64,000 bases of DNA, taken from assembly GCA_016705575.1 (NCBI GenBank), contig JADIXX010000005.1, forward strand, positions 62,001 through 126,000. The letters run 5' to 3'. The stretch is from Candidatus Aalborgicola defluviihabitans (GTDB taxonomy: Bacteria; Pseudomonadota; Gammaproteobacteria; Burkholderiales; Burkholderiaceae_C). The notes under the pieces are model-generated. The model saw only the letters and a program-made list of their open reading frames with translations, did not search any database and was not told where the DNA came from. This document shows, one piece after another, positions 8,523-17,130 of the stretch. The translations under genes were made by a program, and so were the position numbers. Positions within the stretch are counted from its first letter, which is position 1, and every line of letters starts with the position of its first letter.

Positions 8523-9581
8523 ATGCCTTTAACGTCCGATATCCGCATCCGCAGCGTGCGTCCCTTGATCTCTCCCGCCATTTTGGAAGACGAACTGCCG
8601 CTGCCCGCTGCCGCTGAAACTTTCATCCAATCAGCCCGACAGCAGATTGCCCGCATCATCCTGGGCCAGGACGACCGGCTGTTGGCCGTGGTTGGCCCCT
8701 GCTCGGTGCACGACCCGGTGTCTGCTTTGGAATATGCCCGCAAGCTGGCGCCGCTGGCGACGCGTTTGTCCCCGGATTTGCTGGTGGTGATGCGGGTTTA
8801 CTTTGAGAAGCCGCGCACCGTGGTGGGCTGGAAGGGCCTGATCAACGACCCCGGCCTGGACGGCAGCTTCCAGATTAACCGTGGTCTGCGCCTGGCGCGC
8901 CAGTTGCTGCTGGACGTGACGGCACAAGGTCTGCCGATTGCCACAGAATTTTTGGATACCACCCTGGGCCAGTACTACGCTGACCTGGTTTCCTGGGGCG
9001 CCATTGGCGCGCGCACCACCGAGAGCCAGATCCACCGCGAGCTGGCCTCGGGCCTGTCCATGCCGGTGGGCTTCAAAAACCGCACGGATGGAGATTTGCA
9101 GGTGGCGGTGGACGCGATACTTTCGGCCCAGCATCCACATTGTTTTCCTTCACTCACGCACCAGGGCGCGCCCGCTGTGCTCACCACGGCGGGTAATCCG
9201 CACGGTCACCTGGTGCTGCGCGGTGGCAGCCGCAGTGGTCCCAACTTTGGCGCTGAACACGTGGCCCAGGCTGCTGCGTTGCTGCAGCAGGCTGGCGCAC
9301 CCCAGGCGGTTCTGGTGGACTGTAGCCATGCCAACAGCGGCAAGCGCTTTGATCGCCAGCCCGAGGTGGCGCACGATGTGGCCGGGCAAGTGGCGGCCGG
9401 CCAGCGCGCCATCATTGGCGTCATGCTGGAGAGTCACCTGGTGGCAGGCACCCAAAGCGTCAAGCCCGGCCAGCCGCTGACCTATGGCCAGAGCATCACC
9501 GACGCCTGCCTGGCCTTTGACGATGTGGTGCCGGTACTGGAAGACCTGGCGCAGGCAGTGCGCCAGCGTCGGCAAGGTTGA
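8523..9581 (+). CDS. aroG: 3-deoxy-7-phosphoheptulonate synthase (DAHP synthase)
   Basis: First enzyme of the shikimate pathway, condensing phosphoenolpyruvate and erythrose 4-phosphate. It has 352 residues, normal for the AroF/G/H class. Signature motifs present in order: GPCSVHD, FEKPRTVVGWKG (substrate binding), GARTTESQ and the metal-site region DCSHANSGK. Which of the feedback-sensitive isoenzymes (Phe, Tyr or Trp type) it is cannot be read safely, so the symbol is a family label. It is a stand-alone gene, divergent from the FimV-like gene across 119 bp and followed by a copy of the dispersed repeat. Confidence 0.95.
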   Translation: MPLTSDIRIRSVRPLISPAILEDELPLPAAAETFIQSARQQIARIILGQDDRLLAVVGPCSVHDPVSALEYARKLAPLATRLSPDLLVVMRVYFEKPRTVVGWKGLINDPGLDGSFQINRGLRLARQLLLDVTAQGLPIATEFLDTTLGQYYADLVSWGAIGARTTESQIHRELASGLSMPVGFKNRTDGDLQVAVDAILSAQHPHCFPSLTHQGAPAVLTTAGNPHGHLVLRGGSRSGPNFGAEHVAQAAALLQQAGAPQAVLVDCSHANSGKRFDRQPEVAHDVAGQVAAGQRAIIGVMLESHLVAGTQSVKPGQPLTYGQSITDACLAFDDVVPVLEDLAQAVRQRRQG

Positions 9582-9976
9582 GATAAATCGAGAGCACTAT
9601 TAATTTTGTAGCTGGCTACGTATATTCCACGAGGGCTAGCGGTCTATTTTGTTAGAGAAATTTCTAGCGAATCAAAGCGTGGTGACTGTCTGGGCCCTCG
9701 CCTAAGCGGAACACCGGCGCACAGTGGTGCCTTGTTAATTCAGTCCATATCGTTTGTGCCGGTGGCGGGAACTCATTGGAAATTCAGATCACCACATCAG
9801 GGAAAGCCCGGCTCTTGAGGGCGCTTGTGGGTGCCATACTTGAGCGCATGCGGTTGAGTTTTCTATTCGTGATGGAGGCAAGTTTTGACAAATGCCGACC
9901 AAAACGGATTCAAAGCTAAGCGTTTCGGAAAATACGGTCTGCAGGATACTTGGCGCCATTGCGCGGGAGAACTGAA
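9582..9976. other. intergenic region with one dispersed repeat
   Basis: A 395-bp gap between the DAHP synthase and the serine hydrolase. Its first part is a dispersed-repeat copy (9591-9650). I see no gene, RNA or strong terminator in the remainder. Confidence 0.6.
9591..9650 (-). repeat. dispersed CTAGCCCTCGT repeat, copy 1
   Basis: On the minus strand it contains GCTAGCCCTCGTGGAATATA, then ACGTA, AGCTAC and AATTAATAG. It starts about 10 bp after the stop codon of the DAHP synthase gene. Intergenic copy. Confidence 0.85.
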
Positions 9977-11188
9977 TTGAAACTCAAGAAATTTGCCCTC
10001 GGGGCGCTGGCCGTTCTCGTCGTCGGCGGAACTGCCGGCTGGTTGAGCCTGGACAAGGAAACACGCGGACTGCTGGCGGCCATGCCAACCAACCGGGATC
10101 TTCTTTTCTGGAGTCAGCCGCAGCGCGATGCGGCGTTCCGCGCGATGGACCGCATCTCGCTGCTGGCCAAATGGCACGATATCCCGGCCGGCAGCACGCC
10201 CTCACCGTTGCCACCGGGGCCGCCGTTGAAGCTGCAGCTGGATGTGGATGCCTATATGGCCGGTCAACGCGGCGCAGCGCTCCTGGTGCTGCAAGACGGC
10301 AAACTGCGCCTGGAACGCTATGGGCTGGACTTTGATCGCAACGGGCGCTGGACGAGCTTTTCGGTCGCCAAATCGTTGACCTCTACGTTGATGGGCGCGG
10401 CCATCCGCGACGGCTTCATCAAGAGCCTCGACGACAAGGTCAGCGTCTACATCCCCGAGATGAAGGGATCAGCGTACGACGACGTCAGCATCCGCCAGCT
10501 GTTGACCATGACCTCGGGTGTGAAATGGAACGAAGACTACGCGGACCCCAAGTCCGATGTGGCCCAGTTCAACAACCACAAACCCGAGGAGGGAGTCGAC
10601 TCCCTGGTGAGCTACATGCGCAAACTCCCGCGTGAAGTGCCTGCCGGAACGCGCTGGCTTTACAGCACAGGTGAAACCAACTTGGTGGGCATTCTCATCA
10701 ACCGCGCCACGAAAAAGCCCCTGGCCACGTACCTGTCAGAAAAGATTTGGGTGCCCGCCGGTATGGAGCAAAAAGCCACCTGGATCCTCAGCAAAACAGG
10801 GCAAGAAATCAGCGGTTGCTGTATTCAGGCCGCGCCACGCGATTTCGCGCGATTCGGGCAGTTCATCCTGAACGGGGCCGTCGTCAATGGCAAAAGCATC
10901 GTGCCGGAAGGCTGGCTGGCTGACGCAACAACCAGCCGCACCACTATCGGCCAGCCGGGGCGAGGCTACGGCTACCAGTGGTGGACCTATGACAGCGGTG
11001 CCTTCACCGCGCGGGGCATCTTCGGACAGGGCATTTTCATCGACCCCAAACGCAAGTTGGTGATCGTCTCGAATGCAGACTGGGCCGGCGGCGCCCGAGA
11101 CCCTGGCGCCAGTGCATCACGCGAAGCGTTTTATCAGGCCGTGCAAAAGGCCGTGGATGATGAAGCGGCAGCCGGGCCGCACAGCTGA
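9977..11188 (+). CDS. serine hydrolase, beta-lactamase/6-aminohexanoate-dimer hydrolase-like
   Basis: Protein of 403 residues from a TTG at 9977, chosen because GGGAG lies about 8 nt upstream and the product then opens with a typical signal/anchor (KLKKFALGALAVLVVGG). A TTG nine codons earlier is possible. The nucleophile motif is S129-V-A-K132. The second motif begins at Tyr229 (YSTGETN). A class-C-like third motif is not obvious (GIFGQGIFI lies in that region). NylB-type esterase/amidase hydrolases share this layout. Probably periplasmic, membrane-anchored; substrate unknown. No operon partners. Confidence 0.8.
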   Translation: MKLKKFALGALAVLVVGGTAGWLSLDKETRGLLAAMPTNRDLLFWSQPQRDAAFRAMDRISLLAKWHDIPAGSTPSPLPPGPPLKLQLDVDAYMAGQRGAALLVLQDGKLRLERYGLDFDRNGRWTSFSVAKSLTSTLMGAAIRDGFIKSLDDKVSVYIPEMKGSAYDDVSIRQLLTMTSGVKWNEDYADPKSDVAQFNNHKPEEGVDSLVSYMRKLPREVPAGTRWLYSTGETNLVGILINRATKKPLATYLSEKIWVPAGMEQKATWILSKTGQEISGCCIQAAPRDFARFGQFILNGAVVNGKSIVPEGWLADATTSRTTIGQPGRGYGYQWWTYDSGAFTARGIFGQGIFIDPKRKLVIVSNADWAGGARDPGASASREAFYQAVQKAVDDEAAAGPHS

Positions 11189-11280
11189 TGTTGACCACCC
11201 ATTCCGGCTTTCATCATCACATTACCTTCAATGCCATTGTCAGTGCTGACGCTCGTATCGGGGGCTCGGAGACGTGATCG

Positions 11281-12477
11281 CTATCCCTGCCCGGTGTAGG
11301 CCCGCAGCCGCCCCATGCGCCAGGCCGCCAGTACCACGATCGCGGCCAAGCCCAGGCCAGACCAGACAATGGCCTGCACCACGCCCACGGCATTGACCAG
11401 CGCCCCAGCCGCCACACCCGACAGCGCCGGCACCACCTGCGAGGTGATGGAGTACATGCTCATCACCCGCCCGCGCATCGCGATAGGCGCTTGGACCTGA
11501 ATGCCGGAGACCACCAGACTGATGACCATGCCACCGGCCAGCCCGACGCAGGCCAGGCCGGTGGCAGAGAGCGCAGCACTGCCGATCTGGCTCAGTGATG
11601 CAAACACCAGGCAGCCCCCCACAATGCCGCCGAACATGACCCAGCCGTGTCGCACGCGCCGGGACAGCGCCAGCGCAGTGATGCCACCCACGATGAGCGA
11701 CAGCGCCAAGAGGCCCAGGTAGGCTCCGCGTTGCAGCTCACTCAAATGCAGCACCTCGCGCGCCAGTTTGGGCAACAGAATTTGCAGCGGCCCGGTCATG
11801 GCATAGCCCAGCACGGCAGCCAGCATCAGTTGGGTAAGCAGCGGGTCAGCGCCCACCACGCGAAAGCCCGCGCCAATATCGGCCAGTACCGAGTTGCCTG
11901 ATGGCACGGCATGGCTGCGCGTGCGCAGGTTGGCAATCAACACGGAGGACAGCACAAAGCCGGCCGCCGCCAGCGCAATGACCGCGCCCCAGCCGGCGCG
12001 GCTGCGCACCAGGCCAATCAGCAAGGGCGCCAGACCAAAGCCCACCAGAACCTGCAGATTGAAGATGATGGTGGCTGGGCGCAGCTCTTCGGGGCGCGCC
12101 AGTTGCGCCAGCGTTGTGAGCCGCGCTGGCCCCACAAACGACCAGGCCACGCCGCCCAGAAACGCACCACCCAGCACCCAGGCCACACGGGTTTGGTCGG
12201 TGGCGCCGCCTTGTGCCCACCACAGGCAGGCCAGCCCGGCCAGAAACAGGGCCTGCGCGGCATGGATTACGCGGTGCGGCGGCACGCGGTCGCACACCAC
12301 ACCGGCAAACCAGCCAAACACGATGGAGCTACCAAAGGCCAGGCCAAAGCCCAGGCCCGAGAGCAGGTCCGACCCCACCGCCTCCTGCAGGTACAGGATG
12401 ACGGTGTAGTTGAACATGTGGCCGGCGGTAAAGCCCAGCAGGCACGACAGAAAAAAAAGTCCGTGCCGACGCATCAT
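11281..12477 (-). CDS. major facilitator superfamily transporter
   Basis: Integral membrane protein of 398 residues with about 12 hydrophobic segments and an MFS loop-2-like motif near GVVCDRVPPHRV. Last gene of the five-gene operon. Its ATG at 12477 overlaps the TGA of the haem-propeller gene (ATGA), so it is likely translationally coupled. Its place at the end of an operon that begins with a different transporter suggests export of a product, or uptake of a second substrate. Specificity cannot be read. Confidence 0.85.
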   Translation of the reverse strand: MMRRHGLFFLSCLLGFTAGHMFNYTVILYLQEAVGSDLLSGLGFGLAFGSSIVFGWFAGVVCDRVPPHRVIHAAQALFLAGLACLWWAQGGATDQTRVAWVLGGAFLGGVAWSFVGPARLTTLAQLARPEELRPATIIFNLQVLVGFGLAPLLIGLVRSRAGWGAVIALAAAGFVLSSVLIANLRTRSHAVPSGNSVLADIGAGFRVVGADPLLTQLMLAAVLGYAMTGPLQILLPKLAREVLHLSELQRGAYLGLLALSLIVGGITALALSRRVRHGWVMFGGIVGGCLVFASLSQIGSAALSATGLACVGLAGGMVISLVVSGIQVQAPIAMRGRVMSMYSITSQVVPALSGVAAGALVNAVGVVQAIVWSGLGLAAIVVLAAWRMGRLRAYTGQG

Positions 12478-14267
12478 GGCGTGGTGCCGTTCGGGTTCAA
12501 CTGGATCAGCGTGGGTTGGTAGTCTTCAATGTGCCAGGAGGGAAAGCTGGCACTGGTGAGCAGCACGCGGCCATCCTCGGTGAACTCCACATCGCGTGTG
12601 AAGGTGGCCTTGCGCGGCAGTGGGAACGTCGTCCACTGGCCGGTTGCAATATCGAGCCGGTGCACGCTATCGGAGTTGGTGCCGTTGACCCACACCTGGT
12701 GGCGCTTGCGGTCCACGTTCAGGGCATACGGCGTGTCACTGCCTACCGGTTGCACCGGCAGCTTGAAGGGGGTGAATTTTTTGCTTGCGGGTTCATACCG
12801 CAGGATGGCGGATTCGTTGAACATGGCAATCCACAAATTGCCGTCGCGGTCAGCACGCAGGCGGCGCGGTGCCTTGAGCGGGGTTGGGATCATGGTGATG
12901 ACGCCAGTGGCGGGGTCCAAACTGGCAATCTCGTCGGTGTGCAGGCGCGCAATCCAGACTTTGCCGTCAGGCGTGACCTCAATGCCATAGGGCAGGGGCA
13001 CGCCGGTGGAGTGGTGGTCAATCTTGACCCAGTTGGTAATGGGCAGCCCCAACCCGATGAGCTTGAAGAAAAATGGCGTGAGCTTGACCGTCATTTTTTC
13101 CATGAAGGTTCGAAACGGCAGGTCATAGGTGGTGAACTTGTCTGCCGCGCGGTCGTACACAGCGATTTGGTTGGAGAGTGCCAGCGTGAACCAGACACGG
13201 TTCTGGGCATCCATGCGCACGGTGTGCGGGTAGAAGCCAGAGCCAATCTCGTGGTTGATGAACTGCTTGGTCTTGGGATCAAACTCGATCAGCCGGCGTT
13301 GGTACGAAGGGGTGATGAAGATATGGCCGTCTTTGGGCGCCTCCACCAGTGAGTGGATGCCCTGGTAGGTCTCGTGCTTGGGGAAATCGCGCAAACGCCC
13401 GGCCAGCAGGCCACCCAACTTGTCGCCCGGTTGCGGCGGCACGCGGTACACGGTGTAGGCACCGGTCTGGGTGTTGATCTCGTACAGGCGGTCTTGCAGG
13501 TTGTCGCCCACATAGACCAGGCCGTTGCTGTGTTGCACAAAGTCGTGCATTTGCGAGAAGCGGTCGCCAATGGGCAGCTCGGTAATGGACGCCGTGGCCA
13601 ATTCGGCAGTCCAAGGGGTTGCAGCGGGCACTTTTTCGGGGTGGGCGTTGATGTCTTTCCAGTGGGCCTCCAGCAAGGCCGGCATTTCTTTTTGCGCCTC
13701 GGAAGACAGGCGCGCGCCATAACGCACCATGCGTTTGATGGTGGTGGACCATTCTTCGGCACTGCGCTCACGGCGTAAGAAGGCCGAGCCCTGCTGGTGG
13801 CAGAAGCCGCACTGGGCCATGAATTCCTTCTTCAGATCGTCACGGCCCACCAGCAGCGTAGAGGTCCAGGCGTTGGAGGGGCGTTGTTCGGCCAGGGCCT
13901 TGGGGTCGGTCTCGGCTTGCATGCGCCAGGCGGTGGGTTTGGCCAGATCAGCAGGGGCCATCACCACATCCTTAAAGCCGGGCTTGCGCAGACGTACCTG
14001 GTGGTCGCCGGGGGAGTCCGGCAGGTGCACGCGGCCTTGGGCGTCGCTAAAGCGCGTGGTCTCAAAGCTGCCTTGTTGCAGCTTGCCGGATGTGGCGTAG
14101 CCGTTGTCGGAATCGTCAATTTTTGCCGCTTGTGTGGCGCTGCGGGTGACCATGACCAGCGGCAGCGGCTTGCCGTCTGGCCCGTTGACGGTGAAGTCGC
14201 CTGCCTGGCTTGTCGCACAGGCCAGGCCCAGTAGCAAGGCGCTAAAGGACAGCGTGATTTTCGTCAT
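12474..14267 (-). CDS. exported haem-c / Vgb-like beta-propeller protein (paralogue 2)
   Basis: Paralogue of the protein encoded at 556-2418. It has 597 residues from the ATG at 14267, the only start that gives a clean signal peptide (MTKITLSFSALLLGLACATS). A short beta-sandwich domain precedes the haem-c motif CGFCH (Cys153, Cys156, His157). That motif sits in the conserved setting QCGFCHQQG, almost the same as in the first copy. The C-terminal part is a Vgb/SMP-30-like propeller. The ATG overlaps the TGA of the SDR gene and the TGA overlaps the MFS start. A periplasmic redox or lyase function is inferred only from domains. Confidence 0.82.
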   Translation of the reverse strand: MTKITLSFSALLLGLACATSQAGDFTVNGPDGKPLPLVMVTRSATQAAKIDDSDNGYATSGKLQQGSFETTRFSDAQGRVHLPDSPGDHQVRLRKPGFKDVVMAPADLAKPTAWRMQAETDPKALAEQRPSNAWTSTLLVGRDDLKKEFMAQCGFCHQQGSAFLRRERSAEEWSTTIKRMVRYGARLSSEAQKEMPALLEAHWKDINAHPEKVPAATPWTAELATASITELPIGDRFSQMHDFVQHSNGLVYVGDNLQDRLYEINTQTGAYTVYRVPPQPGDKLGGLLAGRLRDFPKHETYQGIHSLVEAPKDGHIFITPSYQRRLIEFDPKTKQFINHEIGSGFYPHTVRMDAQNRVWFTLALSNQIAVYDRAADKFTTYDLPFRTFMEKMTVKLTPFFFKLIGLGLPITNWVKIDHHSTGVPLPYGIEVTPDGKVWIARLHTDEIASLDPATGVITMIPTPLKAPRRLRADRDGNLWIAMFNESAILRYEPASKKFTPFKLPVQPVGSDTPYALNVDRKRHQVWVNGTNSDSVHRLDIATGQWTTFPLPRKATFTRDVEFTEDGRVLLTSASFPSWHIEDYQPTLIQLNPNGTTP

Positions 14268-15106
14268 GGTGTGGTCTCCACGGATGCATGGGTTGTAGCG
14301 GGGGAAATCTCGGCACGCAGGCGTTTGCGCATGATGGCGGCATAACGCGTGGGCCACAGGCGTGACAACCACCACGCCGCCTTGGCGGTGAAGCTGAACA
14401 GCAGCAGTTGGCGTTGGTGTTGTGCGGCGTGCAGGATGGCGGTGGCCACCTCAGCCGGCTGGGTGGTCGCGCCTGTGGTCTTGCGCGCGTGGGCAGCGGG
14501 TTGGCCGTCGGCCCCCAGTGCGGCGCGGTCGATGCCGGTGTCAATGAAGGACGGGCAGACGATGAGCACGTCCACGCCATCGTCTTGCACTTCCGTGCGC
14601 AGGCTGTCGAAGAAGCCATGCAGCGCGTGCTTGCTTGCCGCGTAGCCGGTGCGCCCGATCAGCGGCGAAAACCCCGCCACGCTGGAAATGGCAATCACCA
14701 TGCCGCGCCGCTGGCGCAGGCTGGCAATAGCCGCATGCGTGCAGTGCACTGCGCCAAAGAAGTTCACATCCATAACCCGGCGCAGCACATCCACCTGGGT
14801 GTCGGCAAAGGCACTGCGGTGGGCAATGCCCGCGTTGTTGATCAGCACATCTACGCCGCCAAAGCGGGCAATGGCTTGACCGATGGCGGCCTCGCAAGAC
14901 GGCAGGTTGGTCACGTCGCACAGAGCCGTCATCAGCGTGGCGCCTGGGGGCACTGTCGTGTTGTTCTGCAGGGCTTGCAGCGCGGCGCCATCGCGGTCCA
15001 GCGCCACCACGTTGGCGTGGGCATGCAGAAAGGCTGTCACCAGCGCCTTTCCCAAGCCACCTGCCGCGCCGGTAATGACGATGCATTGGCCGTTGAAACT
15101 GCGCAT
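14264..15106 (-). CDS. short-chain dehydrogenase/reductase
   Basis: SDR of 280 residues from the ATG at 15106, two nt after the stop of the upstream epimerase. Motifs: TGAAGGLG (cofactor), NNAG, and the catalytic YAASK. The C-terminal about 60 residues are basic and Trp-rich (AAWWLSRLWP) and could lie on the membrane, as in SDRs that act on lipophilic substrates. Third gene of the operon that starts with the bile-acid:sodium-symporter-like gene. Confidence 0.9.
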   Translation of the reverse strand: MRSFNGQCIVITGAAGGLGKALVTAFLHAHANVVALDRDGAALQALQNNTTVPPGATLMTALCDVTNLPSCEAAIGQAIARFGGVDVLINNAGIAHRSAFADTQVDVLRRVMDVNFFGAVHCTHAAIASLRQRRGMVIAISSVAGFSPLIGRTGYAASKHALHGFFDSLRTEVQDDGVDVLIVCPSFIDTGIDRAALGADGQPAAHARKTTGATTQPAEVATAILHAAQHQRQLLLFSFTAKAAWWLSRLWPTRYAAIMRKRLRAEISPATTHASVETTP

Positions 15107-15108
15107 GG

Positions 15109-16092
15109 TCAAGCAGCCTTCTGGCTTTGTTGTTGACGCGCCCTGCGGTACAAGTCAAGCACCTGCTCCGACGTATAGGTGGGCGTGTAGCCAAACACTG
15201 TTTTGAGTTTGGTGTTGAGCAGAACCGGCCGGTAGCGCAGAAAGTCCAACTGCTCAGGGCCATACTGCGTCAAACCCAATGGCTTCAAAATTGATAGCGC
15301 ACTACGTAACAACCACGAGGGCAAGGGCCTTGTTTTCTTACCAAGCTTGTGCGCAATCTGGTCGATGGTGAGTGCGCCGTCGCCGGCCACGTTGTAGATG
15401 CCCGCAGGGCCATCGCCAATGGCGCGCAGGATGATGCCCACCACGTCCTGGTCCCAGATGAAGACGAATGGACTGTCTGAGCCGCGAATGGCCAGCAGGC
15501 GGGGCTTCTCGAACATGTCGGTGATCTGGTTGTGCACCGTGGCGCCCAGAATGGTGCCTATGCGCAGCACCACTTGTTCCAGCTCCGGGTGGTTCTTGCG
15601 GTAGTCGGCGAGCATCTCTTCCACCAGTCGCTTGTGGTGCGAGTAGGCAAATATTTCATTTCCGCGCACTGGCATGTCTTCGGTCAGCCAGGGCGCGTTG
15701 TCTGCGTGGTAGCCATAAGCCGCGCCGCTGCTGGAAACCACGATGCGCTGCACACCGTGCTGCACACAAGCCTGCAGCAGCTTGCGTGTGCCGTTCACAT
15801 CCACGTCGTATTCAAAATCGCGTGTCTGCGCCTTGCCCGAGGGCATGATGGCTGCCAGGTGCACCACCACGTTGATGCGGTGCTGGGCTATCGTGGCTGC
15901 CAGCTCGGGTGAGCGGATGTCAAAGGCGGCGTATTCCACGTTGGGCAAGCGTTGAGCCGGCTCGCGCAGATCGTGAGAAACGATGACTTCGGGTCGTTGG
16001 TCATCGGGCAGGGCAGCCAGGCGCGCCACCAGTTGGCTCCCCAGGTAGCCACCACCGCCGGTGACCAGGACCCGCTGCAGGGTTTGGCTCAT
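15109..16092 (-). CDS. NAD-dependent epimerase/dehydratase-family protein
   Basis: Extended SDR of 327 residues. The start at 16092 puts the nucleotide motif TGGGGYLGSQ at residues 11-20 and overlaps the upstream TGA (ATGA). The catalytic Tyr-x-x-x-Lys is YSHHK. Members include 3-beta-hydroxysteroid dehydrogenase-like and sugar epimerase-like enzymes; no sugar genes are nearby, so a hydroxy-dehydrogenase role is a little more likely. Residues encoded by 15284-15325 (around LPSWLLRSALSILK) coincide with a probable copy of the dispersed repeat. Confidence 0.85.
   Translation of the reverse strand: MSQTLQRVLVTGGGGYLGSQLVARLAALPDDQRPEVIVSHDLREPAQRLPNVEYAAFDIRSPELAATIAQHRINVVVHLAAIMPSGKAQTRDFEYDVDVNGTRKLLQACVQHGVQRIVVSSSGAAYGYHADNAPWLTEDMPVRGNEIFAYSHHKRLVEEMLADYRKNHPELEQVVLRIGTILGATVHNQITDMFEKPRLLAIRGSDSPFVFIWDQDVVGIILRAIGDGPAGIYNVAGDGALTIDQIAHKLGKKTRPLPSWLLRSALSILKPLGLTQYGPEQLDFLRYRPVLLNTKLKTVFGYTPTYTSEQVLDLYRRARQQQSQKAA
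15284..15325 (-). repeat. dispersed repeat, probable intragenic copy 2
   Basis: The minus strand reads GCCCTCGTGG, then TTACGTA, then GCGCTATCAATTTTGA, matching the core order of the other copies. It lies in frame within the epimerase gene. The resemblance is partial, so convergence is possible. Confidence 0.5.
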
Positions 16093-17018
16093 GCTGTGGT
16101 TCCAGAGGCGGGGGCTAGTGACAGCGGCGGCCGGTTCTTCCAATAGGTGGCCAGGGTCAGCCCGGCCACGATATGCCAGATGCCCCACCAAGCCGTGACG
16201 ATGGCCATGCCGCCCAGGCCGTCAAAGAAGTTGAAGATCAGAATCAAGCCAAGGCCGGAGTTCTGGATGCCCATCTCAAAAGTGATGGCGCGCCGGTCCC
16301 GCTCAGGCAGGCCAATCAGGGTGGACAGGCCATAGCCGGTGGTCAATGCCATCAGGTTGTGGACAAACACGACACCCACTACCAACTGGATGTAATTCAA
16401 AAAGTGCTGGAAGTTGGCCGCCAGTGCCCCGCCGATGAATCCCACCAAAATGAGCAGAGACAGAATCTTCATCGGCTTTTGTAACTTGTGCGCGAAGCCG
16501 GGGTACTGACGCGCTACCCACATACCCAGCACCAGCGGCACGCCCAGCAGCATCACGATGACCTCCAGCATCTCCCACGGGCTCATGGCGACCTGTTTCA
16601 TCAAGCCCGCCGTGATGGGATGCAGATTGCCCCAGAAGGCAAAGTTCAGCGGTGTCATGAACAGCGCCACCACGGTGGACAACGCGCTCACGCTGACCGA
16701 CAGCGCCGTGTTGCCCCGGGACATCTGTACCAGGAAATTGGAGATATGTCCGGCCGGGCAACTGGACACCAGAATCATGCCCAGCGCAATACTGGGTTCG
16801 GGTCGCAGAATCCAGATCAGCACATAGGTCATGGCCGGAAACAACACATGGTGGCCCAGCAGGCCCAGCGCCAGCGCCTTGGGCGTGCGCAGGGCGGTTT
16901 TGAAATCTTCCACGCGCAGCTCCAGCGCCACGCCAAACATGACCAAGCCGAGTACGGCGTTGAGGATAGTCAGGGTTTGCGGGTTAAAGCTCAGGTGAAC
17001 CTGGTCGATGGGCGCCAT
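16089..17018 (-). CDS. bile acid:sodium symporter family transporter
   Basis: Membrane protein of 309 residues with about 9-10 helices. It carries the family regions SSCPAGHISNFLVQMSRGN and EMGIQNSGLGLILIF, which form the sodium-binding core of SBF/BASS transporters. First gene of a five-gene minus-strand operon. Family members import bile acids, steroid sulphates, pantothenate or 2-oxoacids. Combined with the downstream dehydrogenases, this fits uptake of an organic anion, perhaps steroid- or terpenoid-like; that is inference. Confidence 0.85.
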   Translation of the reverse strand: MAPIDQVHLSFNPQTLTILNAVLGLVMFGVALELRVEDFKTALRTPKALALGLLGHHVLFPAMTYVLIWILRPEPSIALGMILVSSCPAGHISNFLVQMSRGNTALSVSVSALSTVVALFMTPLNFAFWGNLHPITAGLMKQVAMSPWEMLEVIVMLLGVPLVLGMWVARQYPGFAHKLQKPMKILSLLILVGFIGGALAANFQHFLNYIQLVVGVVFVHNLMALTTGYGLSTLIGLPERDRRAITFEMGIQNSGLGLILIFNFFDGLGGMAIVTAWWGIWHIVAGLTLATYWKNRPPLSLAPASGTTA

Positions 17019-17074
17019 GGTGTTGTCTCCTTGTTATGGAGCAACTTTAGGGCAATGCACCACCTTTGTCGCGT

Positions 17075-17108
17075 GCAATGCGGGACATGGGGGCAGCAAT
17101 GTGGGACA
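17075..17108. promoter_or_regulatory. 21-bp-spaced direct repeats, likely AraC-type operator
   Basis: GCAATGCGGGACA (17075-17087) and GCAATGTGGGACA (17096-17108) match at 12 of 13 positions and are exactly 21 bp apart, two helical turns. A partial third copy begins at 17052. They lie in the 112-bp gap between the symporter operon and the divergent AraC-family gene. This is the arrangement expected for activator half-sites. Confidence 0.65.
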
Positions 17109-17130
17109 CAGCCCGGCACAATACCCCACC

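Noticed and set aside
17008..17130. N-terminal extension of the second AraC regulator
   Set aside because: It runs through the 21-bp-spaced repeats and overlaps the divergent symporter start; the ATG at 17131 fits the family.
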